DNA of 47,500 bases, taken from Cristatella mucedo. Taxonomy: Eukaryota > Bryozoa > Phylactolaemata > Cristatellidae. The stretch's first letter is position 1; every line of letters begins with the position of its first letter. A program made the position numbers and the translations under genes. The notes under the pieces were generated by a model that worked only from the letters and a program-made list of their open reading frames with translations, did no database searches and was not told where the DNA came from. The DNA lies in contig WPIO01000007.1 in the NCBI GenBank assembly GCA_009760855.2, positions 4,675,001-4,722,500 of the forward strand, written 5' to 3'. Of this stretch, positions 33,346 through 44,257 are shown in pieces.

Positions 33346-34634
33346 CGTCGCGAGCTTCAAAGTGAAACTGATAAACGTTTAGAGGTGGCTCGCGGTCAGT
33401 TGTCAAGGCGTGAGGCTGTTATCTTCAAAGAAGATAACAGACCAAAGACAAAAGCCGACTCATCGCATGTCTCGCGAGCGCCCGGTCTCAGAGTGGCCTC
33501 AAAGCAGGGGCGTGGCATTTGAAGACACTAAAGCGATACGCGACTAAGAATGCGGAAATTGACACATCCTGGCCAAAGTAGCTGAGCAGGTCCTAGCCGG
33601 TCTGAGCTTGCAGAGGGGAGAAGCTTCGGTGGCCTGGCGTGGCATACACAAGGTCGCACGTGCAGATCGTACCGATGAGAGCCACCCACTGCTTCACCAG
33701 CTGCTGCTTATTTGCAGCGCCGCGAATGATGAGCACCGTGGGCGACGCCGCCCCCCCCCCCAGCACTTCCCTCTCAATCGGCAATTTCGTCGGTTGCCTA
33801 GCGACGATGCTGCGTGTGTACGGCCAGTCCAAGCACGCCGAGAGCCGTCCACGTGAATAATGCGTTTTATAAATCTTCGCCGGGCCGACCGTTGGAAGCT
33901 TTCGAGGCTACGTGTAGCTCCAAGCAATAGGTGCTTGCAGCAGGCATTCCTACAGCTACCATCAGATGTGGCCATGGCAGATAATTAAAAAACGGCACAA
34001 GCAGTGCCGCCGGTTTCACCAGCAAGTCCATAGCAACGTCGCGGCAGCACTGGCTCCTCGCCGGGGGACGGCAGGGCCTCGCTGTGGAGGATGCATGCTA
34101 GCAGCGGATACATAGCAAAAGCCTGCCAGCCAAGCAGTGGCAGCCTCAGCTCAGTGTCCCTCACAGTCCAGAACAGAAGCCGCAGGCTGATAAGCTATTT
34201 GATTTTCCCTGGCCTTGGCTCTAGCCCAAGCTGCTAATTCACTTATTGTTCACGAACTCAGTAGCCCAGGGAATTCTGCAGCTGGCGCAGCTGGGCCGGT
34301 AATTCTTCACCGGGCACTGCACGGAACTGCAAAGAGCGCCGTTAACACCAGCAGGCTAGCTATCAGCCAATTTGGGGCATCCTGGCTACACGGTTTAGTT
34401 CTGCCAAAGACGAAAACAAAGTTTTGTATTCTCAACACCCGGATGCACACCAAAAACTAATCTACAATATTAGGGCTGTCAGTTTTGCCGTTCAGTTCTC
34501 TCCATGTGATTTACTGCATTGACAGCAAGCGAGATATTACCGAATTAGCATCCAGGCAAACTGTTCGCCAACGAGCTCTGCCGCCAATCCAAAGTATTTG
34601 CCAGCATTTGCCAGCTTTTCATTTTCGATCGGTC
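33346..34634. other. No recognised feature
   Basis: About 1.3 kb, unassigned. Contains a C-run at 33750-33760. TTTGCCAGC occurs twice (about 34599 and 34608) just before the inverted repeat. Confidence 0.4.
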
Positions 34635-34699
34635 CTTGCGTACAAGCATCGCCGCTGCTGCTAGTGCATCTAGCAGCAGCGGCGATGCTTGTACGCAAG
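34635..34699. repeat. Perfect inverted repeat: 30-bp arms, 5-nt loop
   Basis: Left arm 34635-34664 begins CTTGCGTACAAGCATCGCCG. Right arm 34670-34699 ends CGGCGATGCTTGTACGCAAG. All 30 positions are complementary, and the loop is TGCAT. Complementarity stops abruptly outside the arms. Confidence 0.97.
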
Positions 34700-36664
34700 T
34701 ATTTCTGCATTGCGCGAGTCCGAAGAAGGACAAGTCATTTTCTTCAAACTTGCCAGGATGCCGCTATTTTAAAACTAACAAACACTGATCTTCATTAGGC
34801 AGAAGCGCTATACAGTCTTGGCAGCTGTGCAGCACGTTGGGAATAATAATAACACACTTGGTGGGTTTTCAGCAGCTATAGGCACATGATGTTCTTTCTA
34901 TGACTACTGTAACGTGTTCCCTGCATTTGGAGCTATGTCTTCGCCCTCCGACAAAACAATGCCTAACGCATATGTCTGGTCTGTTTAAGGTTCCGCCGGT
35001 ACCGTGGTGAGCGGCAATTTCCTTTTGATTCATTTGCATCGTTTGCACGATCCTTCGGTTGCCTTCGCTTTGCGAAAGCGTCAGAGGGTTGTTGTTGTAG
35101 AAATCTGAGATCTGAATCAGCAAACGGATGCAGATTGCAGTAGGCTCCTTAGCAGAGACAACACCCAGAGTTAGACGATAGCCACCCAGTACCAGCAAGT
35201 TTAGCCTGGCACCGTCACATGTGACAAGCCAGCAGTACATTAATAAACTCCGGCTGCAGCACTAAACCCTCACACCCGAAAGACATGAAAGAGACGAGGC
35301 AAGTGACAGATGGAACAGCACCAGAGTAAAATGTTAAGCATTGTTTTATTAAGTTGTTGGTCGTTGGCTGTATGTAAAAATGCATCCGTACTGGAATCGT
35401 AGTTGTTGTACAACTAACAATTTTGCACAGGGGTGTCGTTCAAATCAATACCCGAGAGATTCTCCAGTGACAATCTCGATGCCTCGCTGGGGCTTCATAA
35501 GGACAGAGTCTTGAGATCGGGCAGATGCGCTCGACTGAATAGTTTCAGGCAACGAGCAGTCACCATTCATTGACGAATGACGGTCATAAACTCAACTTGG
35601 AGAGAAGAAAGAGCAATTGTAGCATTCTACAGGTCGGTGGACAGGCAGAAAATGCACCATGCGAAGCCGAGGCGCCGTGACCTTCACTGTGATTGGCAGG
35701 CAGCCGTGGAGCTGAGCATGTCAGTGAGCGAGCCATGGCATGGGGCTGAGCTGACATCCCTAACGGACGATATTGCCTCACCCGAACAGCGTCGCGTAAA
35801 TTTTGATCTGCAGAACAATTTCCGAAGCACTTTGCAGAAGGATTCAAACTAGCAAAAGAAGAACCTCCAGTCGACGAGTATCGGCAAAGCTTTCTCCCAT
35901 ACTTTTCTATGTAGAACAATAACTTTTGCAAGTGCAAACGTGAAAAGCGTACAAAGACTGATAAATAACCAAGCGTTAAGTCTGTCGGCGTGCAGCTGCC
36001 AATTGAGTCCGGAGACGGCTCATTTGCATGATGCAATTGTGCAGCCCAAGTGCAAGTGCTGCAAAAGTATGTGGCCGCTTCAGGCTATGTCTATCACACT
36101 AAGGCACAACTAAATGGCAATATTCCCCATAGCTTCGTGACCGACATTGGTGGAATTGTGAAATTACAGCTGTGAAGTACAGCTAACAAGTCGCAGAAGC
36201 AGCAACAATGCACACTGGTATGCAGACGATAGGAGAGTGGGACTGCAATCTTTTAAATTTCATTACTTAGAAATAACTCCGCACACGTGTATCATAGCGT
36301 TTATCCCTTTTTTAGTCTCAGTTTTTACCCCCTCCAACAAGTCCAATAAAGCACAGGTACGAGCGTAGTCGCTTAGTGCAAAGATCCGGTCATAATTGAC
36401 AAATTCTAAAATTCGCAAAGCTAATGAATCATCGAAGCCTAAGAATGTGTACCAGACGCCTGCATGCTCTCTGCAGCCAGTTTCACACTCTCTTCTGATA
36501 TAGACATAAAAAACTCTGACTTCTTGAGCCGCACCATTGTTTTCCGATTAACTACACAGTGCTTCAAACACAGCATACACAATGGTCACCTCATTGGCCA
36601 GGGAATTCTCGAGATTCACAATGGTAGGCTACTTCCTGCTGCCCGTCAATAGTACATCTTAATG
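34700..36664. other. No recognised feature
   Basis: Nearly 2 kb without assignable repeats. Open frames of 123 codons (34869-35240, minus) and 150 codons (35584-36036, minus) show no recognisable domain, and the second is mirrored by a plus-strand frame. I treat both as unsupported. Confidence 0.4.
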
Positions 36665-37975
36665 ACAACAACAATAATAGTAATAACACGTCATTCTGCA
36701 TAGCATCCTGTTAGAACTAAACCTCTAACCAGGTGCTTTGCAGCTCACTGCAGCAGAATCAATAACCCAGGATTAGTTAAGTGGACGTGCAGTATCTTGC
36801 TTAGATCAGCATGCAAAAAAATCGAAAACACGCAAACAAATCACGACGACCCCTGGTAAGGAGGACGCCTGGTTATTAGGACCACTGGTTAGTAGGAACC
36901 TTGGTTTTTAGCACGCACTGAATCGTGCAAGATAGTTACGAAAAGACAGCAGGAATATGAAAAGAGACAAGTTAGCTGCGGCACGGGGTAGGGAACAGCT
37001 GTGCACAACAGATGAGTCTTAAGTTACGGCCTAAACGATGCTAAGTCGACGCACGTGGTAACAGAACCCCGAAGCATGTTCTAGACTTTTGGTGCACACA
37101 AACTGAAGGCCCGATGACCAACAGATTTCAAATTAGTGCCACTGAACAGCGAGGCTACTGGAAGACGAGGAGCTTGAGGTGTGAGAGCAAGTTACTGGAG
37201 GAGCAAGGAGGTCGGCTTGGTAGGCTGGTTCAAGCGAGTGAAGTGGCCTGCTTGCAAGGAAGAGACTCTTACAAGCAATTCAATACTTGACAGAGAGCCA
37301 GTGAAGCTCAGAAAGGATTGTGTGGTGTGTTAGCTATTCAGTTGAATTCAGGCCATACAAGCAGCTGGGATTTGCACCAGTTGCAGACTATTAGGTGGCA
37401 CAGGTCGGAACTCCTGAATAAGGGAACTGCAGTAATCTAAGCACGAAGTCACAAAAGCATTACTAAGTGTGGCTGCCTTTCTCTGCGGTCTACGCAGGCC
37501 CTGATGTTGGTGATTTTTCTTCAGCTGACAGTAGGCAGACTTGACAGTGAAAGCTATAAGATCACCCAATGATGTCGTTTTGGAGCAGCAGCCCAGATTG
37601 TGGGCCGACATAAATGGGGCGATGCTAGATGAAACAATGGTGAGGGTGAAGTCTTGCAACTTCATAGTGACACTAGGCTTGCCCATAACTAGTAGGATGA
37701 TCTGGATGTCGCCTTCACGAAGCCAGTGGCTAACCGAGTGCCAATGGGATCGGTAGAATCGGAGTACATGGTAGAATCGGAGCAATCGACAGCTTGCAAG
37801 TGTCGAAGAATGGCATCGGCAAAGAAATGAAAACAGAGACTTGAGTTTTGCGACAACATCGACCTGAGGAAAGTGATAGATGGTGAAAAGAAGAAGGTCT
37901 GATACCGAATACTAAGGTTCCCAATACTTTTTAAGATTCTCAAATGACCAAAAGCTATTTACAGGTGCAATCTGA
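36665..37975 (-). mobile_element. Family B LINE, minus strand, longest copy
   Basis: The 3' end has AACAATAATAGTAATAAC and GCTTTGCAGCTCACTGCAGCAGAATCAATAACC. The reverse coding direction runs up from there: NSLQLVQIPAACMA near 37348-37390 and AFVTSCLDYCSSLIQ at about 37432-37476. DLIAFTVKSAYCQLKK and a VMGKPSV block lie in a 145-codon frame (37348-37785). At 37800-37870 there is a motif-C-like FHFFADAIL where YADD is expected, so the second catalytic Asp is lost. Frameshifts separate the blocks. Same family as 17835-19040. Confidence 0.85.
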
Positions 37976-38103
37976 CATCTCTCACCGTTTAGTGTTACCT
38001 AAGCCTGCCGAGAGGCATTCCAGAAGGATCTGGCCGTTGTGCACCCGTTGTTAAAGACAATACTTGCATTGATATTAACAATAAACATTTATAAGGCACC
38101 CTA

Positions 38104-38280
38104 AAAAATACTAGCTGATTTAACAGACTCTTTTATATAGCGACAGAAGAGCCTTTACGGCTATCACCACCGCTTGCAGCGGCAATAAAGAATCGCCCAC
38201 CACAGGATTCGAACTCAAGACCTCAGGACCGAGGCCGTGAAAAGCAACCGCCTTACCTCATGCACCATCACGGCATCCTA
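38104..38280 (-). mobile_element. SINE-1, full-length copy, minus strand
   Basis: Reverse reading gives a complete head (GCCGTGATGGTGCATGAGG), TAAGGCGGTTGCTTTTCACG, GGTCCTGAGGTCTTGAG and a B box GTTCGAATCC. The body GCGATTCTTTATTGCC and the 3' CTATATAAAAGAGTC-type end follow. Confidence 0.92.
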
Positions 38281-38462
38281 CGAGGACAAATCTATATACA
38301 GGTGTTCTGAATACGTTTTGAAAGACGCTTGACTATCGGTTATTAATAACATGCACAGTGTCAGCATTCAAAAGCACACAAAGGATAGTTCATTCGGACA
38401 GAGAACATGCTACCGAGGAGTGGGAGTAGATTTTAGCTTCTTTTAAATGTCGCCAAGTCAGT

Positions 38463-38510
38463 GGAGGGTCGCGGGTTCATGTCCCACGTTGGGCGGCCAT
38501 TCTTTTATGG
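38463..38510 (+). mobile_element. SINE-like fragment with B box
   Basis: GGTCGCGGGTTCATGTCCC and GGCGGCCATTCTTTTATGG resemble the SINE-1 B box and following body. It directly precedes a full SINE-1, so part of a SINE is duplicated here. Confidence 0.5.
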
Positions 38511-38678
38511 GCCGTGTAAGCCCAGGTGGTAAGGTGCTTGCTCTTCACGACCGATGTCGTGGGTTCGACTCCTGAAATCGAGCGATCCTTCATTGCCAAT
38601 TGCAAGCAGTTGTGATGGCCGATAAGGTTCTTCTGCGACTACAGAAATGAGGCTGTTAAATCAGCTACGATTTCCTTT
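38511..38678 (+). mobile_element. SINE-1 copy inside a LINE
   Basis: GCCGTGTAAGCCCAGGTGGTAAGG head, TTCACGACCGATGTCG and B box GGTTCGACTCC. AGCGATCCTTCATTGCC and TGCAAGCAGTTGTGATGGC follow, and the 3' end AGGCTGTTAAATCAGC. It is head to head with the copy at 38104-38280. Confidence 0.9.
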
Positions 38679-38925
38679 GACGTCAGCTAGTGGTGAATTC
38701 CAGGCTTTCATGCAACATTAACTGAAGGAGTGGTCTCCGAAGGCTTTGAGGTTGGTTAGAGGCAAACCTTTAGTCGTGAGTCAGACGAGCAGGTAGTACT
38801 TTGCAAAACCCGAAGAGAAAGCGTTTCTGACGGATGGGCTTGAGCCAGAGAATGAACGGAAGTAAAAGTGAGTGACAAAAATTGTAAGTCGATGCCATCA
38901 TAGGAACTGGAGTGGCCCTTGCCGA

Positions 38926-40023
38926 GTGCACTGGATACATCAGCACGAGCTAGAGTCCGCATACGATCGGCTCCGAGCTCGCCTGTTGGTTGGACGATAT
39001 CGCAGCCGATCCTCAAGCTCAAGCCCGGTGCATTGCTTTGCCCTCGACTTCGCCTTCGGCTGCCCTCTGCTCCCCTTCTTCGCCTTGACCTTGACCTAGG
39101 TTCGCGTTAACTTGGATCCGGCAGCTTGGAGCCGCTGCCGATTTTTGCCAACCTGGTTTGCTTCCCTGGCTTGCTACAGTGCCCAATCAGAGCTCTGCCT
39201 CGGCCGTTTGGGCTCCCTCGCGTCAAACTTTGTTACGTCCTTTGTCTAGCTCACACCTTATTCAGGCACTGTCAACCTGTCCTTGGCATTTCTTCTTGCT
39301 GTCGTGGAACTTCCGGTAGAAGCTGCTGTTGCTGGGCAGATCATCGATGGCATTCTGTCTTTATGAAAAGAATTTCTGTGCCAAAGCACAAGTACAAGTG
39401 AAGCCAAGTGAAATGAGTAGTGTCTTCTCTTGCGGTGCCTACAGCAAGCACAATGCCTCAGTCCGACACTGCTGTCGTCTATAAGCCACGTGTCGCTCAA
39501 AATGCCAAGGCTGATAGCAACAAGCAGCCAATCGCACACGTGACCTAGGCTGAACCGTCTGAGCAGCTTACCAGAGCTCGAGTCACCTTGGTAGATAGCA
39601 GTGTGTCAGTTAAGCAACTGGTTGGCTTTGCCGTGAGCCAGCCAGCAGACGAAGTTCTGGTGCCAGCACCTGGTTTCTGACTGACACTGTGCTGTTTATC
39701 CATGCAAGCACGACGGCACGCTGATCATGATTGTCTGTCTGTCCTCGGAGACCTAGCCTGTAGCCCAATTCGCCTGACGGCTAGGGTGTGGACACGGTGA
39801 GACCAGTAGCTTGCTCTCCACTTCAGCCGCACTCACAGGCGGGGTGTGCAGTTGTGGCTGTTATAAAAAGCTGCCAACCTACTCCGAAGCAAGTACTAAA
39901 AATAAGTAAAAAAATAGCGATGGTAAAAACGTTGCGAACGACACCCAGCTGGAAGTTGTGCCTTTCATACAGAACAGCGCTCCTAACGGGTGCTAGACCG
40001 AACTGCAGCGTGACCGAATAATG
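38926..40023. other. No recognised feature
   Basis: About 1.1 kb unassigned. Open frames near 39126-39401 lack recognisable domains. Confidence 0.4.
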
Positions 40024-40148
40024 GAACGTGTGCTTGTTGTCATTGAGCATGCTGCAACTAACCATTCGACCATGCTTTTTTTGCAGCATATGTAAACTTG
40101 TGACTTCCCTGAGGGTGCTATATAAATTGATTATCATTATTATTACTA
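40024..40148 (+). mobile_element. Diverged family A LINE 3' tail
   Basis: CATTGAGCATGCTGCAACTAACC, CCATGCTTTTTTTGCAGC and CCCTGAGGGTGCTATATAA, then TTATCATTATTATTACTA. The 5' hairpin arm is partly deleted. Confidence 0.75.
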
Positions 40149-40620
40149 ACCTTGCTGACTCACAAGGCCCTCCGCTGCTTGGTTCCTCCATACCTAACTG
40201 AGCTGATGCACCAGTTTCAGCCTCCTCGTGTGTCCTCTGGTCCTCTATGAACAATAAATTGGCTGTTCCATTCCTCTGGAAAAAGACCATTGGCGACAGA
40301 AGCTTTAGCTCCGCAGGTCCTAGACTGTGGAATTCACTTCCACGATTCTTAGACAACTATTCTCTTGCTGCCGACTATGACTCATCCTTTCCAGCTGTCC
40401 TGAGCAGCTACTTCCGTGCTAATCACTACCTCAACTGCCCTCCTGACTCAGCTATGCTACCCACTTTCTCTTTGTTTCACGAGATGTAGTCTGTTGGCTA
40501 CCGAATGTGTACTGAAAGCCGCTTAGCCTTCGAGTGTGCTAAACAAAACTCTCCTGTGTAATACCCACATAGTCTGTGTGGCTATGTGGAGTTACAGACG
40601 AAGATACACTACATTACTAG
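40149..40620 (+). mobile_element. Family C LINE, best 3' copy
   Basis: Coding blocks: LTHKALRCLVPPYLTELMHQ and FQPPR, then a frame change into an 80-codon frame (40247-40489). That frame has MNNKLAVPFLWKKTIGDRS, FSSAGPRLWNSLPRFL and PPDSAMLPTFSLFHEM, ending in TAG. The 3' region follows: GCTACCGAATGTGTACTG, CCCACATAGTCTGTGTGGC, GTGGAGTTACAGACG and a TACACTACATTAC end. It inserts directly behind the tail at 40024-40148. Confidence 0.88.
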
Positions 40621-40680
40621 AAGCACGGCTAGCAGGTAGTGGAAGCAGCACAAATGCTCGAAGAGCCAACGATAGCAATA

Positions 40681-40755
40681 GCCGTGATGGCACACTAGGT
40701 AAGGCGGTTGCTTTTCACGGAGACTGTACTCAATGTGCAGCCCTCGGGTACAGTC
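40681..40755 (+). mobile_element. SINE-1 head fragment
   Basis: GCCGTGATGGCACACTAGG, TAAGGCGGTTGCTTTTCACG with an intact A box. The match fades after GACTGTACTC, and the B box and body are absent. Confidence 0.75.
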
Positions 40756-42663
40756 AAGGGCGCTCGAAGGGCTGGTGTGGCAGCAATAGCCCTTGAAATG
40801 ACATAGCTGCTATCGTGCCGTTACGGGCTTTTGACTTAAGTCCTTCGGTGTGACCCTCATAGCCGATCTAGTCCTCGCTGGCTGAGTGACCAATAAATAC
40901 CGGTGAAGCTGGTACCTTACAGCACAGCTAGTTGCTGCTGCTGCTGCCTCGATATGCATACATATGTTAAAGAAAGGTAGCAAAGCCAATGAGACAATAA
41001 AGAGTGTCCATACTTTACTGAAACAAGTCCGTGTCGTTACCGAAGACTAGACTATCTCCTAGCCATAGAGAGACATAAGCGTACTATGCCAGTCATATAT
41101 AAATATACTGTAAATTCTCTTGCTCGAGGCATGGAGCACAGCTGATCGACTGCTAAAAAAAGTGGAGCTTTCCAGATCGTCTAATCACAGATAATGACAT
41201 ATCCGGTTCCTTAGAATTTACATTTAGGAGCTGCGAATGATAGCCAGGCAATCATGACCTGGCTTAAGTAACATGCACCGTCTCACCACACCGTGAAGGA
41301 CCGTGTCAGACACCTTACAAACGCAGCATCGTTTACTCTGTGTCGCGTGCAAACAGTTGCTGTAATTTTGCCTCCTCACCGGAAGGGGGTGTGCCTGCAA
41401 TAGCCCCGTGCTAGCCGCCATACCCATTCGGCCGCCTTGGAGCTGGCTGGCAGTTAAGTTGGGCCTCTAGCTCCAGAAAGAAGCAAGAATGAAATACCCA
41501 GACGGCTCTGAGCAAGTATGAAATTCTTAAGTAAGTCCCTAGAGCCAGGCAGCTCGGTATTGCACTGGGCATCGTACGAGAGTTTGTGTACTCTATGGCT
41601 GGTGCTGCGGAGGGGGGGGGGGGTTTGAAAACCTGTATCCCTCTGTAGCTGTCAAATATACAGTTCTACACTAAAGCAGTGAGCACGAAGTCTTCTGATT
41701 GGTCATCACTGGCATGAACCTGGTGACAATGCTTACCGGATAGCCGATTCCAAACTAAAGGCTCCTAGATCCTCGGCTCACATAAATAATCGGTGGTCAT
41801 CGAGAACTTGCTTAAAACGTAGCAATTTTAATTTTCATAAAGTGTTATGATCATAATGCTTCATGTTTTCTCGGTGATATCTATTCCGTTTTCTCACGAG
41901 CACGTTAGGAACAACAAAATGCCTGAATATGACCCTTTCTCATGAGACCATGATGTGCATGCCTGTGCTCAAAGTCGAAATGGGAATCCGAATTAAGGAA
42001 GCTGGAACTGCAGATATTTTCAGAATTGAGGAATTGAGATCGAATCACGAGATAACTACTGGCAGGGCTGATTTTCTATTACGGGCTGTGTTCCCTCAAA
42101 ACTGACCAAGCAGCATGCTGCTATGGTCTGGGTCAACTGGCATGATGGCACTATTAATTATCAAGCAGTGCACTCGGTGACAGCAACCAAAGCGTAAGGC
42201 TAAGAAGCGAATAACTCAGCAGCTCAGACGGGCCACCATGGGGCTAACTTCAAGGGCTGGCAAACTTGATTATCACTGACCAGGGTCAGGAACTGCTTAG
42301 TGGCTTGGTAGAGGAACCGAGTGCTCGTGATATAAGAGCCACTCTTATAGGCTAACCCCACGATGAATCCTTGGATTAGCTAATGTTTGCTTGCCAGCTC
42401 AGCTGCTTGATTGCCCGGCGCCTAGAAATCAGAGACGATGAGCCAGAGGAAGTGGCGACTGCAAGCTCACTTAGCAAATATCGAGCAGTGCTATCCTGCA
42501 TTCACCTTGTCACGTTGCTCGCACGTCACGTTGCTCGCACGTCACGTTGCTCGCGCGCTGATGTAGGGCACCAACGTGAGCCAAGGGAAAGCCACTGCTT
42601 TCTGGCATAGGGAAAAATTAGCTGTTTCTCTCCTTAATAGGGACCTGTTAGGGCAGTGATATA
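40756..42663. other. Unassigned, holds a 16-bp minisatellite
   Basis: About 1.9 kb with no recognised gene. Includes a G-run at 41610-41622 and the minisatellite at 42509-42556. Confidence 0.4.
42509..42556. repeat. 16-bp minisatellite, 3 copies
   Basis: GTCACGTTGCTCGCAC at 42509 and 42525, and GTCACGTTGCTCGCGC at 42541. Confidence 0.95.
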
Positions 42664-42820
42664 ATAAAAAAATACAAGCTGATTTAACAGCTTCTTTTGT
42701 ATAGTGACAGAAGAGCCTATACGGCTATCATCACTGCTTGCATTGGCAATAAAGAATCGCCCACCACAGGATTCGGACCCACGACTTCGGGACCAAGAAC
42801 ATGAAAAGCAAACGCCCCGA
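42664..42820 (-). mobile_element. SINE-1 copy, minus strand
   Basis: AGCTGATTTAACAGCTTC, AGTGACAGAAGAGCCTATACGG, AATAAAGAATCGCCCACC and ACAGGATTCGGACCCACGAC (one change in the B box). It ends in GAAAAGCAAACGCCCC before the A box. Confidence 0.9.
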
Positions 42821-42984
42821 GAGGATTTTGAGGGGTGCTGCAGCCCCTTTAAGCCATGCAGAAGGAACCGTAAGGGGGGTGGCAATCTTGTCAGGCCTCC
42901 CAACAGTTGGCTGGCTGGCTGGCCTGAGCAGGGTCAAGGTCCAGGCCCTATTGCAATCATAGGCTGGCTTTAGACCCCAATCTA

Positions 42985-43090
42985 TGTGTCCTTTTTCTGC
43001 CTCTCTGTCTCTCTCTCCCTCTCTGTCTCTCTCCCACTCTTGTCTCTCTGCCTCTCTGTCTGTTTGTCTCTCTGCCTCTCTGTCTGTCTC

Positions 43091-43121
<31 letters not shown>

Positions 43122-43466
43122 GTCTCTGTCTTTCTCTGTCTCTCCCTGCTCTGTCTCTTGTGCCTGTGTCTGTCTCTGTGCCTGTCCCTCTCTCTGTGTC
43201 TTTCTCTGTCTCTCCCTGCTCTGTCTCTTGTGTCTGTGTCTGTCTGTGTCTGTCTTAGTGTCTGTCTGTCTGTGTGTCTCTGTCTCTTTCTCTCTGTTTC
43301 TCTGGCTGGCTGGCTGGCTTGCTCTCTCTCTCTCTCTCTCTCCCCTCTCTCTCTCTCTCTCTCCCCTCTCTCTCTCTCTCCCTCTCTCTCCATCTCTCTC
43401 CCCGTCTCTCTCTTTCTCTTCGTCTCTTTACCTGTCTCTGCTTCTCTGTCCTATGTCTGTCTCTCT

Positions 43467-43522
<56 letters not shown>
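42985..43522. repeat. (CT)n and (CTGT)n microsatellite
   Basis: Variable CTCT, CTGT and CCTGT repeats. A segment with TCTTTCTCTGTCTCTCCCTG occurs twice (about 43129 and 43199, period 70). Pure CT at 43477-43518. The Leu-Ser frames are artefacts. Confidence 0.96.
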
Positions 43523-43524
<2 letters not shown>

Positions 43525-43929
43525 AATGACTCCGGTTCCTGCAGCTTTGCCAAAACAGCCAATGGTGCTCTCCAATCATCAGACTAAATAACTTGCTATA
43601 CGGCATTTTAAATAATCGGCAGACTATACGGCTTGCAACTTTTTAAATAAATCAAACGGATCATTCTCTGTTACACGTTAACATATTTCATTATTCTCTT
43701 AGGCCACAAACTAGAGTTGGGAAAAGCTTTCCTACATTAAGTATCTAGTCATGCTGATATATGAGACACCCACTGGGTTGCCATACATGGCACGCCAGTA
43801 CGATAAAGGTCTACACATTGCAATTATGTGACAGCAGCAACTGATGCTAATCTATATACAGCCAAGCTCAAGACAAAACGGTCAAAACTAACCAAATCGG
43901 CTGCACTTGCATTTTGAACTAATCTAATC
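43523..43929. other. No recognised feature
   Basis: Unassigned AT-moderate spacer. Confidence 0.35.
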
Positions 43930-44155
43930 GCTCGATTATGCGAGCTGACACTGTGCATGCTGCCACTAACCACATCTGCATGCTGACGCTGTGCATGTCA
44001 CCCCTAACCATGTTATTCATGTTGTTTATCAAGCATGATATTACTCACCATTCAATCGTGCTTCCCTTTGCAGCAAATGCAAAGCGCCTAGAAAGAGATT
44101 GAGTTCACAGAGGACGCTTTATCAAGTGCTTTATAATTACTATTATTATTACATT
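43930..44155 (+). mobile_element. Family A LINE 3' UTR and tail
   Basis: GAGCTGACACTGTGCATGC, CATGCTGACGCTGTGCATG, CAAGCATGATATTACTCACC, hairpin (AAAGCGCC at 44081-44088; the other arm changed to GGACGCTTT) and ATTATTATTA tail. Confidence 0.9.
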
Positions 44156-44257
44156 CGGAGAAGACCCGATGCTATCAAAGCATTTTCTTTTTGTCTGGTG
44201 CATGAAGACTAAAACGTGGACCATTTAAGTCGGGAAATTTGGGTGTTTCGAATGCTC

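Larger units (their letters stand above)
38335..38925 (-). mobile_element. Family A LINE, minus strand, split by SINE-1
   Basis: The left part (38340-38462) matches the 3' region (ATGCACAGTGTCAGCATTC, TTCTTTTAAATGTCGCC). After the SINE block, LINE sequence resumes near 38679 with the SFGDRAFSSYAPKAWNS equivalent (GTGGTGAATTCCAGGCTTTC, TGGTCTCCGAAGGCTTTGAGG). It continues to YDGIDLQFLSLTFTSVHSLA on the minus strand (about 38830-38900). No LINE bases appear to be missing across the SINE. No hairpin at the left end. Confidence 0.82.

Noticed and set aside
35584-36036. 150-codon minus-strand frame
   Set aside because: Overlapped by a 91-codon plus frame, no recognisable domain, no splice or start signals that stand out.
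39823-40356. 177-codon minus-strand frame
   Set aside because: Its C-terminal side is unassigned and its start lies antisense to the family C LINE coding region, so it is a shadow frame.
42731-43591. Frames rich in Leu-Ser-Cys or Arg-Glu
   Set aside because: Artefacts of the CT/CTGT microsatellite; the same applies to 27302-27705 and 32148-33025.
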